Below, piece by piece: positions 37,193 through 45,670 of a stretch of DNA of 64,000 bases (positions within the stretch are counted from its first letter, which is position 1; each line of letters starts with the position of its first letter). The notes beneath the pieces are model-generated. The model saw nothing but the letters and a program-made list of their open reading frames with translations. It was not told where the DNA came from and made no database searches. This DNA comes from JAAYEL01 sp964344625 (lineage in GTDB: Bacteria > Bacillota > Clostridia > Tissierellales > Peptoniphilaceae). The DNA is taken from assembly GCA_964344625.1 (NCBI GenBank), contig CAYFNZ010000001.1, positions 23,464-87,463 on the forward strand, written 5' to 3'. Both the position numbers and the translations under genes were made by a program.

Positions 37193-39544
37193 ATGGAATA
37201 TAAAATATATGAGATTTCAAAAACCAAATTACCCATGCTAACACTGAGAGGAATTTGGATATTTCCACATATGGTTATGCATTTTGATGTGGGTAGAGAC
37301 ATTTCGAAAGAAAGTCTTGAAAAGGCAATTCTTTCTGATTCAAAGATATTCCTAGCAACCCAAAAAGATCCTTTGATAGAATCGCCACTACCAGATGAAA
37401 TAAATAACATGGGGGTAGTTGCGACTATAAAACAAACTATCAAGCTACCAAACGGAAATATTAGAGTATTGGTTGAGGGAGATTGTAGGGCGAGGATCCT
37501 TAAATATACGAAAACTGAGGGTAATTATGAAGTATCTATAGAAGAACTATGGCCTGATACAGAAATTCAGGAGCTTATATCTCAGAATCCTGAGCTAAAT
37601 GCCATAAAGAGACTATGTTTGGATGATATGAACAGGTATATCGAAAATAGACAGGATATGCCCAAGGAGATATTCTACAACCTTACAGAGATTGAAGATC
37701 CTGGGAGATTTGCAGATTTATTAACATCTTACCTATCCCTGGACCTAGGCGATTATCAAAGGATTTTAGACGAGATTGATTATTATAAGAGACTTATATT
37801 GATTCATGAAATACTTACCAAAGAATTAGAAATAATGGAGTATGAAAATGAAATAAATCAAAAGGTCAAAAGTAATATCAATCAAAATCAAAGGGAATAC
37901 TACCTAAAAGAACAGCTTCAAGTAATCAGGAGTGAACTTGGAGAGGACTTTAACGATATTGAAGAGGACAGCAAGGACTATATAGATAGGATAGAAGGAT
38001 TAGAAATAGCTGAAAAGAGCAAGCAGGTCCTATTAAAAGAAGCAAATAGACTTAAGTACTTGGCGATGGGTTCTCCAGAAATAAATGTAGTTAGGTCCTA
38101 TCTAGACTATGTTTTAGACTTACCATGGGGGAAATACACTGAGGATAAGATAGATATAGCCTATTCTAGACAAATCCTAGATAGGGACCACTATGGCTTA
38201 AAAGATGTAAAAGAAAGGGTGCTTGAATTTATATCTGTTAGAAAACTTAAGGAGGATATGAAGGGTTCAATCCTATGCCTTGTTGGACCTCCAGGGGTTG
38301 GAAAAACATCCATAGTAAAATCAATAGCTGAATCTATGAATAGAAAATATATTTCCATGAGACTTGGTGGTATGGGTGACGAGTCTGAGATTAGAGGTCA
38401 TAGAAAGACCTATATAGGGGCTATGCCGGGTAGGATAGTTACCAGCCTAATAAGTGCGGAAAGTATGAACCCTGTCCTACTCTTAGACGAAATAGACAAG
38501 CTTTCATCAGATTATAGGGCAGATCCAGCATCAGCCCTACTAGAAGTACTAGATCCAAGTCAAAATAACCAATTTGTGGATAGGTATATAGAAGTACCTA
38601 TAGATCTTTCTCAAGTTATGTTTGTTACGACTGCAAATTCCTTATCGACTATACCTAGGGCCCTTTTAGATAGGATGGAAGTCATCGATATTAGTGGCTA
38701 TACTAGTGAAGAAAAGTTTAATATAGCTAGAAAACACCTAGTTAAAAAACAAATAAAGGAGCATGGCCTAAAGGCTAACCAACTAAAGATTTCCGATTCA
38801 GTAATTAGAAAAATCATAAATAACTACACCAGAGAAGCCGGAGTTAGAAATCTTGAAAGACAAATCGCAAAGATTTGTAGAAAAGCTGCCATGATTATAG
38901 TTGAGGGCAAGAAAAAGACCCTTAGTGTAACAATCAATAACTATATAGACTACCTAGGAAACGAAAAGATTCAAGACGATGAAATTGTTAGAAGTCCAGA
39001 GGTGGGTGTTGTAACAGGCCTTGCGTGGACTGCCGTTGGAGGAGAAATCCTTCAGATAGAAGTAAATTCCATGAAAGGAAAGGGCAAGGTTCAACTTACA
39101 GGTTCCTTGGGAGATGTTATGAAAGAGTCGGCCATGGCTGCCATCTCATTTATCAGAGCAAATGCTGAAAACTACAAGATAGACTCCGACTTCCAAGAAA
39201 AAATTGACCTACATGTCCACGTTCCAGAGGGGGCAACTCCAAAAGATGGTCCTTCAGCTGGTATCACAATTACAACAGGAATCTTATCAGCCCTAACGGG
39301 CAAAAAGGTCAGACAGGATATAGCCATGACGGGAGAGGTTACTATAAGAGGTAGGGTCCTTCCAATAGGCGGCCTAAAGGAAAAAGCCCTAGCTGCAAAT
39401 AGGTATGGAATTAAGAGGGTAATTATTCCAAAGGGAAATGAAAAAGACCTAGAAGAAATACCAGAAAGCATTAGAAAGGATATGACTTTCTATCCGGTAT
39501 CAAGTGTAAGCCAAGTCTTTGATTTAGCTATAGAAAATGAATAG
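37193..39544 (+). CDS. lon: ATP-dependent protease Lon (LonA)
   Basis: Homohexameric AAA+ serine protease for damaged and regulatory proteins. N-terminal LAN domain (~residues 10-205), coiled linker with YYLKEQLQVIRSELG, AAA+ domain with Walker A GPPGVGKTSIVKS (~364-376) and Walker B VLLLDEIDKL. Protease domain: catalytic Ser in PKDGPSAGITI (~686-696) and Lys in LPIGGLKEKALAANR (~723-737). 783 residues. Two ribosome-like sites (AAGGAG and AAAGGAGG) precede the start. Continues into engB after 12 bases. Confidence 0.97.
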   Translation: MEYKIYEISKTKLPMLTLRGIWIFPHMVMHFDVGRDISKESLEKAILSDSKIFLATQKDPLIESPLPDEINNMGVVATIKQTIKLPNGNIRVLVEGDCRARILKYTKTEGNYEVSIEELWPDTEIQELISQNPELNAIKRLCLDDMNRYIENRQDMPKEIFYNLTEIEDPGRFADLLTSYLSLDLGDYQRILDEIDYYKRLILIHEILTKELEIMEYENEINQKVKSNINQNQREYYLKEQLQVIRSELGEDFNDIEEDSKDYIDRIEGLEIAEKSKQVLLKEANRLKYLAMGSPEINVVRSYLDYVLDLPWGKYTEDKIDIAYSRQILDRDHYGLKDVKERVLEFISVRKLKEDMKGSILCLVGPPGVGKTSIVKSIAESMNRKYISMRLGGMGDESEIRGHRKTYIGAMPGRIVTSLISAESMNPVLLLDEIDKLSSDYRADPASALLEVLDPSQNNQFVDRYIEVPIDLSQVMFVTTANSLSTIPRALLDRMEVIDISGYTSEEKFNIARKHLVKKQIKEHGLKANQLKISDSVIRKIINNYTREAGVRNLERQIAKICRKAAMIIVEGKKKTLSVTINNYIDYLGNEKIQDDEIVRSPEVGVVTGLAWTAVGGEILQIEVNSMKGKGKVQLTGSLGDVMKESAMAAISFIRANAENYKIDSDFQEKIDLHVHVPEGATPKDGPSAGITITTGILSALTGKKVRQDIAMTGEVTIRGRVLPIGGLKEKALAANRYGIKRVIIPKGNEKDLEEIPESIRKDMTFYPVSSVSQVFDLAIENE

Positions 39545-39556
39545 CAGGGGTAGCTT

Positions 39557-40171
39557 ATGATAAAGATTATTAATCCTAGGCTTGAAAAAATAGCTGTAGA
39601 AATGAGCCAATACCCACCCTCCAACCTCGATGAAATAGCAATGGTAGGAAGAAGTAATGTGGGAAAAAGCTCGCTGATAAATTCAATAGTTGGCAGAAAG
39701 GCCCTAGCTAGGACCTCATCTAAGCCTGGAAAAACAAGGACCATAAATTTTTACAATGTAGATGATAAACTAAGGCTAGTAGACCTACCAGGTTATGGCT
39801 ATGCTGCGGTTTCTCATAGTGAAAAAGAAAAATGGGCACAAACTATCAATAACTACCTAAGTAATAGGGAGGGCCTAAGAGAAGTAATTCTCTTGGTGGA
39901 CTTTAGGCATGAGCCTACTGATGATGACCTTCAAATGTACGAGTGGATCAAGCAATCAGGATTTACAGGATATGTTATTGCAACAAAATTTGACAAGATT
40001 GGCAAAAGCAGGATGCAAAAACATGTCAAAATAATAGCTGAAAAACTTGGCATAAAAGATAGAAGCCTAATAATACCTTATTCATCAGAGACCAAGTATA
40101 ACATCGAAAAAGTCTATAAAGTATTATTTAAAGAAGAAACTGATGACGAGAATGCTGGATTATCTAGCTAG
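39557..40171 (+). CDS. engB: Ribosome biogenesis GTP-binding protein EngB (YihA/YsxC)
   Basis: GTPase needed for late 50S assembly. G1 GRSNVGKSSLINS (~residues 34-46), G2 region SSKPGKTRTINFY with the conserved Thr, G3 VDLPGYGYAAV (~78-88) and G4 TKFDKI (~152-157). 204 residues. Its place after lon is conserved in Bacillota. Confidence 0.96.
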   Translation: MIKIINPRLEKIAVEMSQYPPSNLDEIAMVGRSNVGKSSLINSIVGRKALARTSSKPGKTRTINFYNVDDKLRLVDLPGYGYAAVSHSEKEKWAQTINNYLSNREGLREVILLVDFRHEPTDDDLQMYEWIKQSGFTGYVIATKFDKIGKSRMQKHVKIIAEKLGIKDRSLIIPYSSETKYNIEKVYKVLFKEETDDENAGLSS

Positions 40172-40186
40172 TAAATAAGAAATGAG

Positions 40187-40206
40187 GGCAGGGCGGGAGT
40201 CCTGCC
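40187..40206 (+). terminator. Possible terminator of lon-engB
   Basis: GGCAGG/CCTGCC hairpin with an 8-nt loop, followed by weakly T-rich TATATTTATT. Weaker than the neighbouring minus-strand terminator. Confidence 0.5.
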
Positions 40207-40227
40207 TATATTTATTGTGGGTTTAAC

Positions 40228-40256
40228 ACAAAAAACCACCAGCTAAGCTGGTGGTT
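40228..40256 (-). terminator. Rho-independent terminator of the rubredoxin gene
   Basis: On the minus strand AACCACCAGCT pairs with AGCTGGTGGTT around a 1-3 nt loop (40256-40234), followed by a T6 run (A's at 40228-40233). Confidence 0.88.
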
Positions 40257-40265
40257 ATGATTTTA

Positions 40266-40427
40266 CTATTCAACTTCTTCGAACATGTCCTTATCTACTC
40301 CACACATTGGGCATACCCAATCTTCTGGAAGGTTTTCAAAAGCTGTTCCTGGTTCTACTCCGTTATCTGGATCACCTAATTCTGGATCATAGATATATCC
40401 ACATGCTTGACATTCCCATTTTTTCAT
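40266..40427 (-). CDS. Rubredoxin
   Basis: Small Fe(Cys)4 electron carrier, in anaerobes usually linked to oxygen and peroxide detoxification. The 53 residues have Cys 6 and 9 (ECQACGY) and Cys 39 and 42 (WVCPMCGV), with the [13 protein letters not shown] core between. GGAGG sits 8 bases ahead of the ATG. Monocistronic, with its own promoter and terminator. A palindromic promoter suggests redox regulation (see findings). Confidence 0.96.
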   Translation of the reverse strand: MKKWECQACGYIYDPELGDPDNGVEPGTAFENLPEDWVCPMCGVDKDMFEEVE

Positions 40428-40467
40428 ATTATTTACCTCCTAAAATTTTGACTTTACGTCTATATAT

Positions 40468-40497
40468 ATTATAGCATAATCAGATTTTAATGCTATA
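40468..40497 (-). promoter_or_regulatory. Rubredoxin promoter with overlapping inverted repeats
   Basis: On the minus strand TATAAT lies at 40473-40468. ATTATGCTATAAT (40480-40468) is a perfect dyad, and TATAGCAT (40470-40477) is repeated inverted at 40490-40497. Such overlap with the -10 suggests a repressor site; PerR-like boxes are similarly AT-rich dyads, but identity is unproven. Confidence 0.45.
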
Positions 40498-40619
40498 ACT
40501 CTATGTATTTATATACCCAAGCTGATAAAATATAAACGCTGTGGCTTGTAGCCTTGTAAGTCTGATTAAATCGCCATAATTTGGGTAAAATTCTATTGAA
40601 GATTTTGAAAGGATTGGTT

Positions 40620-41009
40620 ATGTTTTATAGATTTGATGAAGATATAACTGGCGGGCTTGATGCTATAAAAGAAACCGTCAGTAATATTTTAAATGAAACA
40701 AAATTAATAATTGGCGATGAAGAGCTATACTTTGACCTTCGCTTGGTTTTAAATGAGCTTTTAATCAACGGCTATGAACATGGTAATAAGGGGGATGAGA
40801 ATAAATTTCTTCACGTTTGCCTAGTTATAGACGACATAGAGCTTAAACTTAGGATTAAGGATGAAGGGGAAGGCCTTTGTTTAGAGGATTACAAGTATGA
40901 TTGCAAAAGACTTGATAACCATGGAAGGGGCCTACTCATAGTTGATAAATTGACCGATTGCTTTCAAGTAGAGGATAATATAGTAAGATGTATTTTTAAT
41001 AGGGAATAA
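40620..41009 (+). CDS. RsbW/SpoIIAB-like HATPase (anti-sigma factor type)
   Basis: Stand-alone GHKL ATPase domain of the HATPase_c_2 type, as in anti-sigma serine kinases. N box LVLNELLINGYEHGN (~residues 41-55), G1 IKDEGEGLCLEDY (~80-92) and G2 NHGRGLLIVDKLTDCF (~103-118). 129 residues from the ATG at 40620, which follows GAAAGGATTGG; an ATG 13 codons earlier lacks such a site. No sigma factor, SpoIIAA-like antagonist or phosphatase gene is adjacent, so its partner is unknown. Confidence 0.8.
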   Translation: MFYRFDEDITGGLDAIKETVSNILNETKLIIGDEELYFDLRLVLNELLINGYEHGNKGDENKFLHVCLVIDDIELKLRIKDEGEGLCLEDYKYDCKRLDNHGRGLLIVDKLTDCFQVEDNIVRCIFNRE

Positions 41010-41056
41010 TATTTAGTGAATTTTTCACGATTTGAGTCTGAATTTAGTAGAGGACA

Positions 41057-41085
41057 AGGGCTGGGATGCTTACCCAGTCCTTTTT
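41057..41085 (+). terminator. Rho-independent terminator upstream of typA
   Basis: AGGGCTGGG pairs with CCCAGTCCT (one G-U pair), 7-nt loop, T5. Confidence 0.88.
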
Positions 41086-41169
41086 GCTTACAGGATTTCA
41101 ATTTTTGTGATAAAATAAAACATTGGATAGTAAATCCAGGAGTTAGTTTTTAAAATTGAAGGGATAAGT

Positions 41170-43136
41170 ATGAGTAAGAATATTAGAAATATTGCCATAA
41201 TCGCTCACGTCGATCATGGTAAAACTACACTAGTTGATTCGCTTTTTAACCAAGCGGGTGTTTTTAGACAAAACCAACAAGTAAATGAAAGGGTCATGGA
41301 CTCAGGAGATATCGAAAGAGAAAGGGGAATAACCATACTTTCTAAGAATACCTCCATTAATTACAAGGGAACTAAGATAAACATAATTGACACGCCAGGC
41401 CACGCCGATTTTGGTGGTGAAGTAGAACGTGTCCTTAAGATGACAGATGGGGTAGTCCTTGTAGTAGATGCTTTTGAAGGGGTAATGCCTCAGACCAAGT
41501 TTGTAATTAAAAAGGCCATAGAATTAAATTTATCAGCGGTAATTTGCCTAAATAAGATAGATAGAGATAGGGCAAGACCAGATGAGGTAGTAGATGAAAT
41601 AATAGATTTATTTATAGCCCTAAATGCTCCAGAGTCATATCTGGATGCCCCTATAGTTTATGCTTCTGCCAAGGAAGGCTATGCCAGCCTTGAAAAAGAC
41701 CAAAATCCTGGCAATATGGAAGCCCTATTAGACACAATTATTGAATATATACCGGCGCCTGAGGGGGATAAGGACAAGCCATTTAAGGTCTTAATCTCTA
41801 CTACAGATTATAGCGAGTACCTAGGAAGAATAGGTATAGGTAAGGTAGAATCAGGAATTATCAAGGATAAGGGCGAGGCTTATATCGTAAACTATAACCA
41901 CCCAGAAAAGAAGGAAAAGATAAAAATCACCAGTCTTTATGAATTTGAAGGCTTAGAAAGGGTTCCAGTTGATCAGGCTGAAGCTGGCTCTATAGTAGCT
42001 ATTTCAGGCGTAGAGGGGATTAATATAGGGGATACCCTATGTTCACCTGAAGACGTAGAAGCCCTTCCATTTGTTAAGATTTCAGAACCAACCCTGTCAG
42101 TAAACTTTTTGGTAAATGACTCTCCTTTTGCAGGAAGGGAAGGCAAATATGTTACTTCAAGGCATTTGAGGGCAAGACTTTACAAGGAAATGCAAACAGA
42201 TGTCAGCTTGAGGGTTGAAGATGGGTCTCAAACTGACTCATTTAAGGTCTCAGGAAGAGGGGAATTGCACCTATCAGTTTTAATTGAAAACATGAGAAGA
42301 GAAGGCTATGAATTTGCCGTATCAAAACCGGAAGTTTTGATGAAAAAAATCGAAGGCAAATTATGCGAACCTATGGAAATTGTCACTATAGATATAGAAG
42401 ATATATATGTGGGTATAATAATCGAAAAGTTAGGAAGCAGGAAGGCTGAACTTGTAGATATGACCAACACATCTACAGGATATACAAGGCTTACATTTAA
42501 GATGCCGGCCAGGGGCTTGGTAGGATACCGTCAAGAGTTTATATCAGATACCAAGGGAACAGGNNNNNNNNNNNNNNNNNNNNNNNNNNNNNNNNNNNNN
42601 NNNNNNNNNNNNNNNNNNNNNNNNNNNNNNNNNNNNNNNNNNNNNNNNNNNNNNNNNNNNNNNCCAGGGGCTTGGTAGGATACCGTCAAGAGTTTATATC
42701 AGATACCAAGGGAACAGGAATCCTAAGTTCAGTATTTGATGCCTACGAACCCTACAAGGGAGATATTCCTAGAAGGCAATTTGGGTCACTAATAAGCTTT
42801 GAAACAGGTGTGGCTACAGCCTATGCCCTAGATTCAGCTGAAAAAAGAGGTAACTTATTTGTCGGACCACAGACGGAAGTTTATGAAGGTATGGTGGTTG
42901 GTGAAAATCCTAAGGGACTTGATATAGAGGTTAATGTATGCAAGAAAAAACAGCAAACCAATATTAGGTCGTCAGCTTCAGACGATGCCATAAAGCTTAC
43001 TCCGGCCAAGGTCATGAGTCTTGAACAAATGTTGGAATTTATAGAAAATGATGAGTTAATCGAGATAACACCTAGTAATTTAAGGGTAAGAAAAAGAATA
43101 TTAAATACACAATTAAGATATAAATCTAAAAAATAA
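41170..43136 (+). CDS. typA: Translational GTPase TypA/BipA, split by an artificial gap
   Basis: Ribosome-associated GTPase of the EF-G family used in stress and cold adaptation. G1 [12 protein letters not shown] (~residues 10-21), G2 [13 protein letters not shown]3 [15 protein letters not shown]4 LNKIDRDRA. The sequence breaks at a 100-N gap (42564-42663), but the 55 bases before and after the gap are identical. Removing the gap and one copy joins 1,394 nt to 418 nt, giving 1,812 nt or 603 residues in frame, the usual TypA length, through [20 protein letters not shown]. So the gene is intact in the organism and must not be read as two genes. Confidence 0.94.
42509..42718. other. False assembly gap with duplicated 55-nt flanks
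   Basis: Bases 42509-42563 and 42664-42718 are identical (55 nt), separated by 100 N. This is the signature of two contigs that overlap by one k-mer yet were joined by a fixed-size spacer. Confidence 0.93.
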
Positions 43137-43173
43137 TGGACTAAGGCTTTTTTAAGCTTTTGATGAGGTAAAA

Positions 43174-44637
43174 ATGCTAATTGTAGAATATTTGAGGGAC
43201 TATCTTTTAGGATCGACACTCTTTTGGGTGATACACATTTTATTTACAATTTATGTCATATACAAGGGGAGAGAAGACCCTAGGTCAACCTTAATCTGGA
43301 TTATGGTAGTAAATGTCGTGCCATTTTTCGGCTTTATAGGATTTTTAATGCTGGGCAAGGATACGGTCAAGGCCAAGATGTTTACCTTAAAGAAGGAAAA
43401 TGACGATATTATTGAAGAATTGTCAAAGATTCAATATGACCAATTGAGCCAAAAAGACTATGTCTACAAGAAGGAAGAAATTGCCAAGTACAAGCAGCTG
43501 ATAAAGATGAACCTAATCAGTGACAATGCCTATTTTACTGAAGACAACAAGATTGATCTCTACTACTGGGGTCAAGATAAGTTTGATGCGATGTTTGAAG
43601 ATATCAGGCAGGCAAAAAAGTCTATCGATATCCAATACTATATATTTAGAACAGATGAATTAGGCAACCAACTCCTAGCTCTCTTGGAAGAAAAACTAAA
43701 GCAAGGAGTTAAGGTCAGACTCCTATATGACGAATTAGGCTGCAGGAGGAGTAGGAAGAAATACTTTAATAGGCTTAAGGAATTTGGGGCTGAAGTATAT
43801 CCATTTTTTCCATCCCTTTTAGGTATAGTAAATTTTAGAATTAACTACAGAAACCACAGAAAAATCGTGGTTATTGACAATAAAATTGCCTATTTGGGAG
43901 GATTTAATGTTGGTGATGAGTATGTTGGTAAAGATAAATTCTTTGGACCCTGGAGGGATACCCACCTAAGGGTAACTGGCGGAGCCGTTTTAGGACTCAA
44001 GCTTAGGTTCTTAAAGGATTGGTATTACACTTCTGGAAGTGATGTAGACCTTGAAAAAGACCTCGACTTATCAATAGTTCCAGGAGGAAATTCGGCAACC
44101 CAGGTAATAAATTCGGGACCGGATACAAAGTCTCAAAATATTAAAAATGCCATGTTAGAGATGATAAATTCGGCTGAAAAAGAGATATTTATCCAATCTC
44201 CTTACCTGGTTCCAGACCAAGCGGTGCTTGAAGCCTTGAAGATGGCCCTACTTAAGGGGGTCGACCTGAATATTATGATACCGGCCAAGGCAGACCATAC
44301 CGTAGTTCACTGGTGTTCAATGTCATTTGCCAAGGAATTGGCTAAATTAGGAGCCAAGATTCATGCCTACAATAATGGCTTTATCCATTCAAAGGTGCTT
44401 TTCGTGGACGACGCCCTAGCTACCATAGGGACTACAAACTTGGATGAGAGATCATTTAGGCTAAATTTTGAAACGAATCTAATCATCTATGATGAAGAGA
44501 TTAATAGGCAATTAAAGGACCAATACCTAATAGACTTAAAGGATTCGGAATTGATGGATGTGGAGGTATTTAAAAATAGACCTTTGTACACCAAAATTAG
44601 GGAGCCTATAGCAAGGTTATTTTCACCAATTTTCTAA
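43174..44637 (+). CDS. cls: Cardiolipin synthase
   Basis: Membrane phospholipase D-superfamily enzyme that joins two phosphatidylglycerols to cardiolipin. Two N-terminal membrane helices (~residues 10-30 and 40-60), then two HKD motifs: NHRKIVVIDNKIAYLGGFN (~228-246) and FIHSKVLFVDDALATIGTTN (~406-425). 487 residues, standard for Bacillota Cls. Starts 38 bases after typA behind GATGAGG; ends before a strong terminator. Confidence 0.94.
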   Translation: MLIVEYLRDYLLGSTLFWVIHILFTIYVIYKGREDPRSTLIWIMVVNVVPFFGFIGFLMLGKDTVKAKMFTLKKENDDIIEELSKIQYDQLSQKDYVYKKEEIAKYKQLIKMNLISDNAYFTEDNKIDLYYWGQDKFDAMFEDIRQAKKSIDIQYYIFRTDELGNQLLALLEEKLKQGVKVRLLYDELGCRRSRKKYFNRLKEFGAEVYPFFPSLLGIVNFRINYRNHRKIVVIDNKIAYLGGFNVGDEYVGKDKFFGPWRDTHLRVTGGAVLGLKLRFLKDWYYTSGSDVDLEKDLDLSIVPGGNSATQVINSGPDTKSQNIKNAMLEMINSAEKEIFIQSPYLVPDQAVLEALKMALLKGVDLNIMIPAKADHTVVHWCSMSFAKELAKLGAKIHAYNNGFIHSKVLFVDDALATIGTTNLDERSFRLNFETNLIIYDEEINRQLKDQYLIDLKDSELMDVEVFKNRPLYTKIREPIARLFSPIF

Positions 44638-44720
44638 GCTATTATTAGTCCTTTGTTTTTAACCTAGATTACCTATATATTTAGGTTGAAATTTTCAATA
44701 AGTAAATAAAAATATATGTG

Positions 44721-44758
44721 AACCTAGCTAAGGAAGTCTTGATTTAGCTAGGTTTTTT
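44721..44758 (+). terminator. Rho-independent terminator after cls
   Basis: AACCTAGCTAA (44721-44731) pairs perfectly with TTAGCTAGGTT (44743-44753), then T6. Confidence 0.92.
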
Positions 44759-44822
44759 GATGGTCAAATGTTTTTTCAACAAGAAAGCTTAAAGGTGAAT
44801 GAAAGTTCATTTGTAAAATCAT

Positions 44823-44881
44823 TTAACATGGATTTAACATTTAGGTGCTTTTCTTTTAACATGGCAAGTTTATTCTATAGT
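44823..44881 (+). promoter_or_regulatory. Pho-box promoter upstream of the pstS-like gene
   Basis: Three direct repeats of TTAACAT start at 44823, 44834 and 44856, spaced 11 and 22 bases (one and two helical turns), ahead of TATAGT (44876-44881). This fits PhoP boxes (repeats of TTAACA about 11 bases apart) replacing a -35 element. The rest of 44638-44921 holds only the cls terminator and AT-rich DNA. Confidence 0.65.
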
Positions 44882-44921
44882 TGCACAAAAAATATATTAA
44901 GGTGTAAAAAAGGAGTATTAA

Positions 44922-45236
44922 ATGAAAAATAATATGAAGAAAGTATTATCTTTATTACTAGTATTAGTAATGGTTTTTGCTTTAGCAGCATGTGGTGGTA
45001 ACAAGACTGAAGAACCAAAGGATGATGCTGGTTCAAAAACTGAAGAAAATAAAGATAACAAAGATGGCGAAAAACTCGCTAAAGTTGTATTCATGATAGC
45101 TACTGCTACATCTATAATAGCTCTAGGATTCATTATTTATTTTATATTCTCCAAATCTATTCCTACCATTTCTAAAATAGGTTTATTTAATTTTATTGGT
45201 GGAAAAGTTATAGTGTCTTGGCCCAGAAGAGCATGA
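44922..45236 (+). pseudogene. Chimeric open frame: PstS-like lipoprotein start fused to a PstC phosphate permease fragment
   Basis: Residues 1-~50 are a lipoprotein signal (MKKVLSLLLVLVMVFALAAC) and acidic linker, as at the start of a phosphate-binding PstS. From ~52 the frame changes character to EKLAKVVFMIATATSIIALG and YFIFSKSIPTISKIGLFNFI, which reads as the first membrane helix of a PstC-type phosphate permease. The last residues (VIVSWPRRA) are an out-of-frame read of the next fragment. A Pho box lies upstream, supporting a pst operon. The mature binding protein, most of pstC and everything up to the sensor kinase tail are absent: a deletion or assembly collapse. The PstS and PstC assignments are from pattern memory. 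Confidence 0.6.
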
Positions 45237-45426
45237 GAGGATTTTTGAAAGGTTCTATGTGGTAAATAAGTCTAGGAGCAATAAGGCGGGAACAGGTCTT
45301 GGCCTATCCCTTGTAAAAAATATTGCCCAGATGCACAAGGGCTCTGTCGACTTGAAAAGTGACCTAGGCAAGGGGGCTACATTTACAGTTACTTTGCCGA
45401 AACTTTCGGAAGAAGACTATAAGTAA
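45214..45426 (+). pseudogene. C-terminal fragment of a PhoR-like histidine kinase
   Basis: Read in a different frame from the preceding chimera, the sequence gives HERIFERFYVVNKSRSNKAG and TGLGLSLVKNIAQMHKG followed by GKGATFTVTLPK and a stop at 45424-45426. These are the F box, G2 box and end of a sensor kinase ATPase domain (last ~70 residues). The N-terminal sensor, HAMP, HisKA and N box are missing. PhoR genes often follow pst/phoU operons in Bacillota, so this is probably the far end of the same phosphate locus joined to its beginning. Confidence 0.75.
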
Positions 45427-45597
45427 AAAAGATTGTAAGTTTTTGATAATCAATTGACAAAAAACTGCACTTTACTATATAATTAANNNNNNNNNNNNNN
45501 NNNNNNNNNNNNNNNNNNNNNNNNNNNNNNNNNNNNNNNNNNNNNNNNNNNNNNNNNNNNNNNNNNNNNNNNNNNNNNNNNNNNNNATTGTAAGTTT

Positions 45598-45615
45598 TTG
45601 ATAATCAATTGACAA
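45598..45615. promoter_or_regulatory. Possible Rex operator at its own promoter
   Basis: TTGATAA-TCAA-TTGACAA has the 18-bp layout of Rex sites (TTGTGAA-N4-TTCACAA type) with matching TTG and CAA ends but imperfect centre; it overlaps the -35 of rex. Candidate for autoregulation. Confidence 0.35.
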
Positions 45616-45638
45616 AAAACTGCACTTTACTATATAAT
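45609..45638 (+). promoter_or_regulatory. Predicted promoter of rex
   Basis: Consensus TTGACA (45609-45614), 18-base spacer, TATAAT (45633-45638). The same promoter appears in duplicate before the artificial gap. Confidence 0.8.
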
Positions 45639-45670
45639 TAACACATAGAGTGGTTCTGGAGGAGGGCAGT

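Larger units (their letters stand above)
45432..45641. other. False assembly gap with duplicated 55-nt flanks upstream of rex
   Basis: The ~55 bases before the N run (45432-45486) reappear immediately after it (45587-45641), from ATTGTAAG to TATAATTAA. As at typA, two overlapping contigs were spaced by 100 N; the real rex promoter region exists once. Confidence 0.92.

Noticed and set aside
40500..40619. tRNA gene in the gap before the RsbW-like gene
   Set aside because: Short complementary GGCT/AGCC pairs occur, but no cloverleaf or T-loop GGTTC pattern is visible; no tRNA was found anywhere in the window.
42664..43136. A separate second gene after the typA gap
   Set aside because: It begins inside a 55-nt duplicate of the upstream sequence and joins in frame to give a full TypA.
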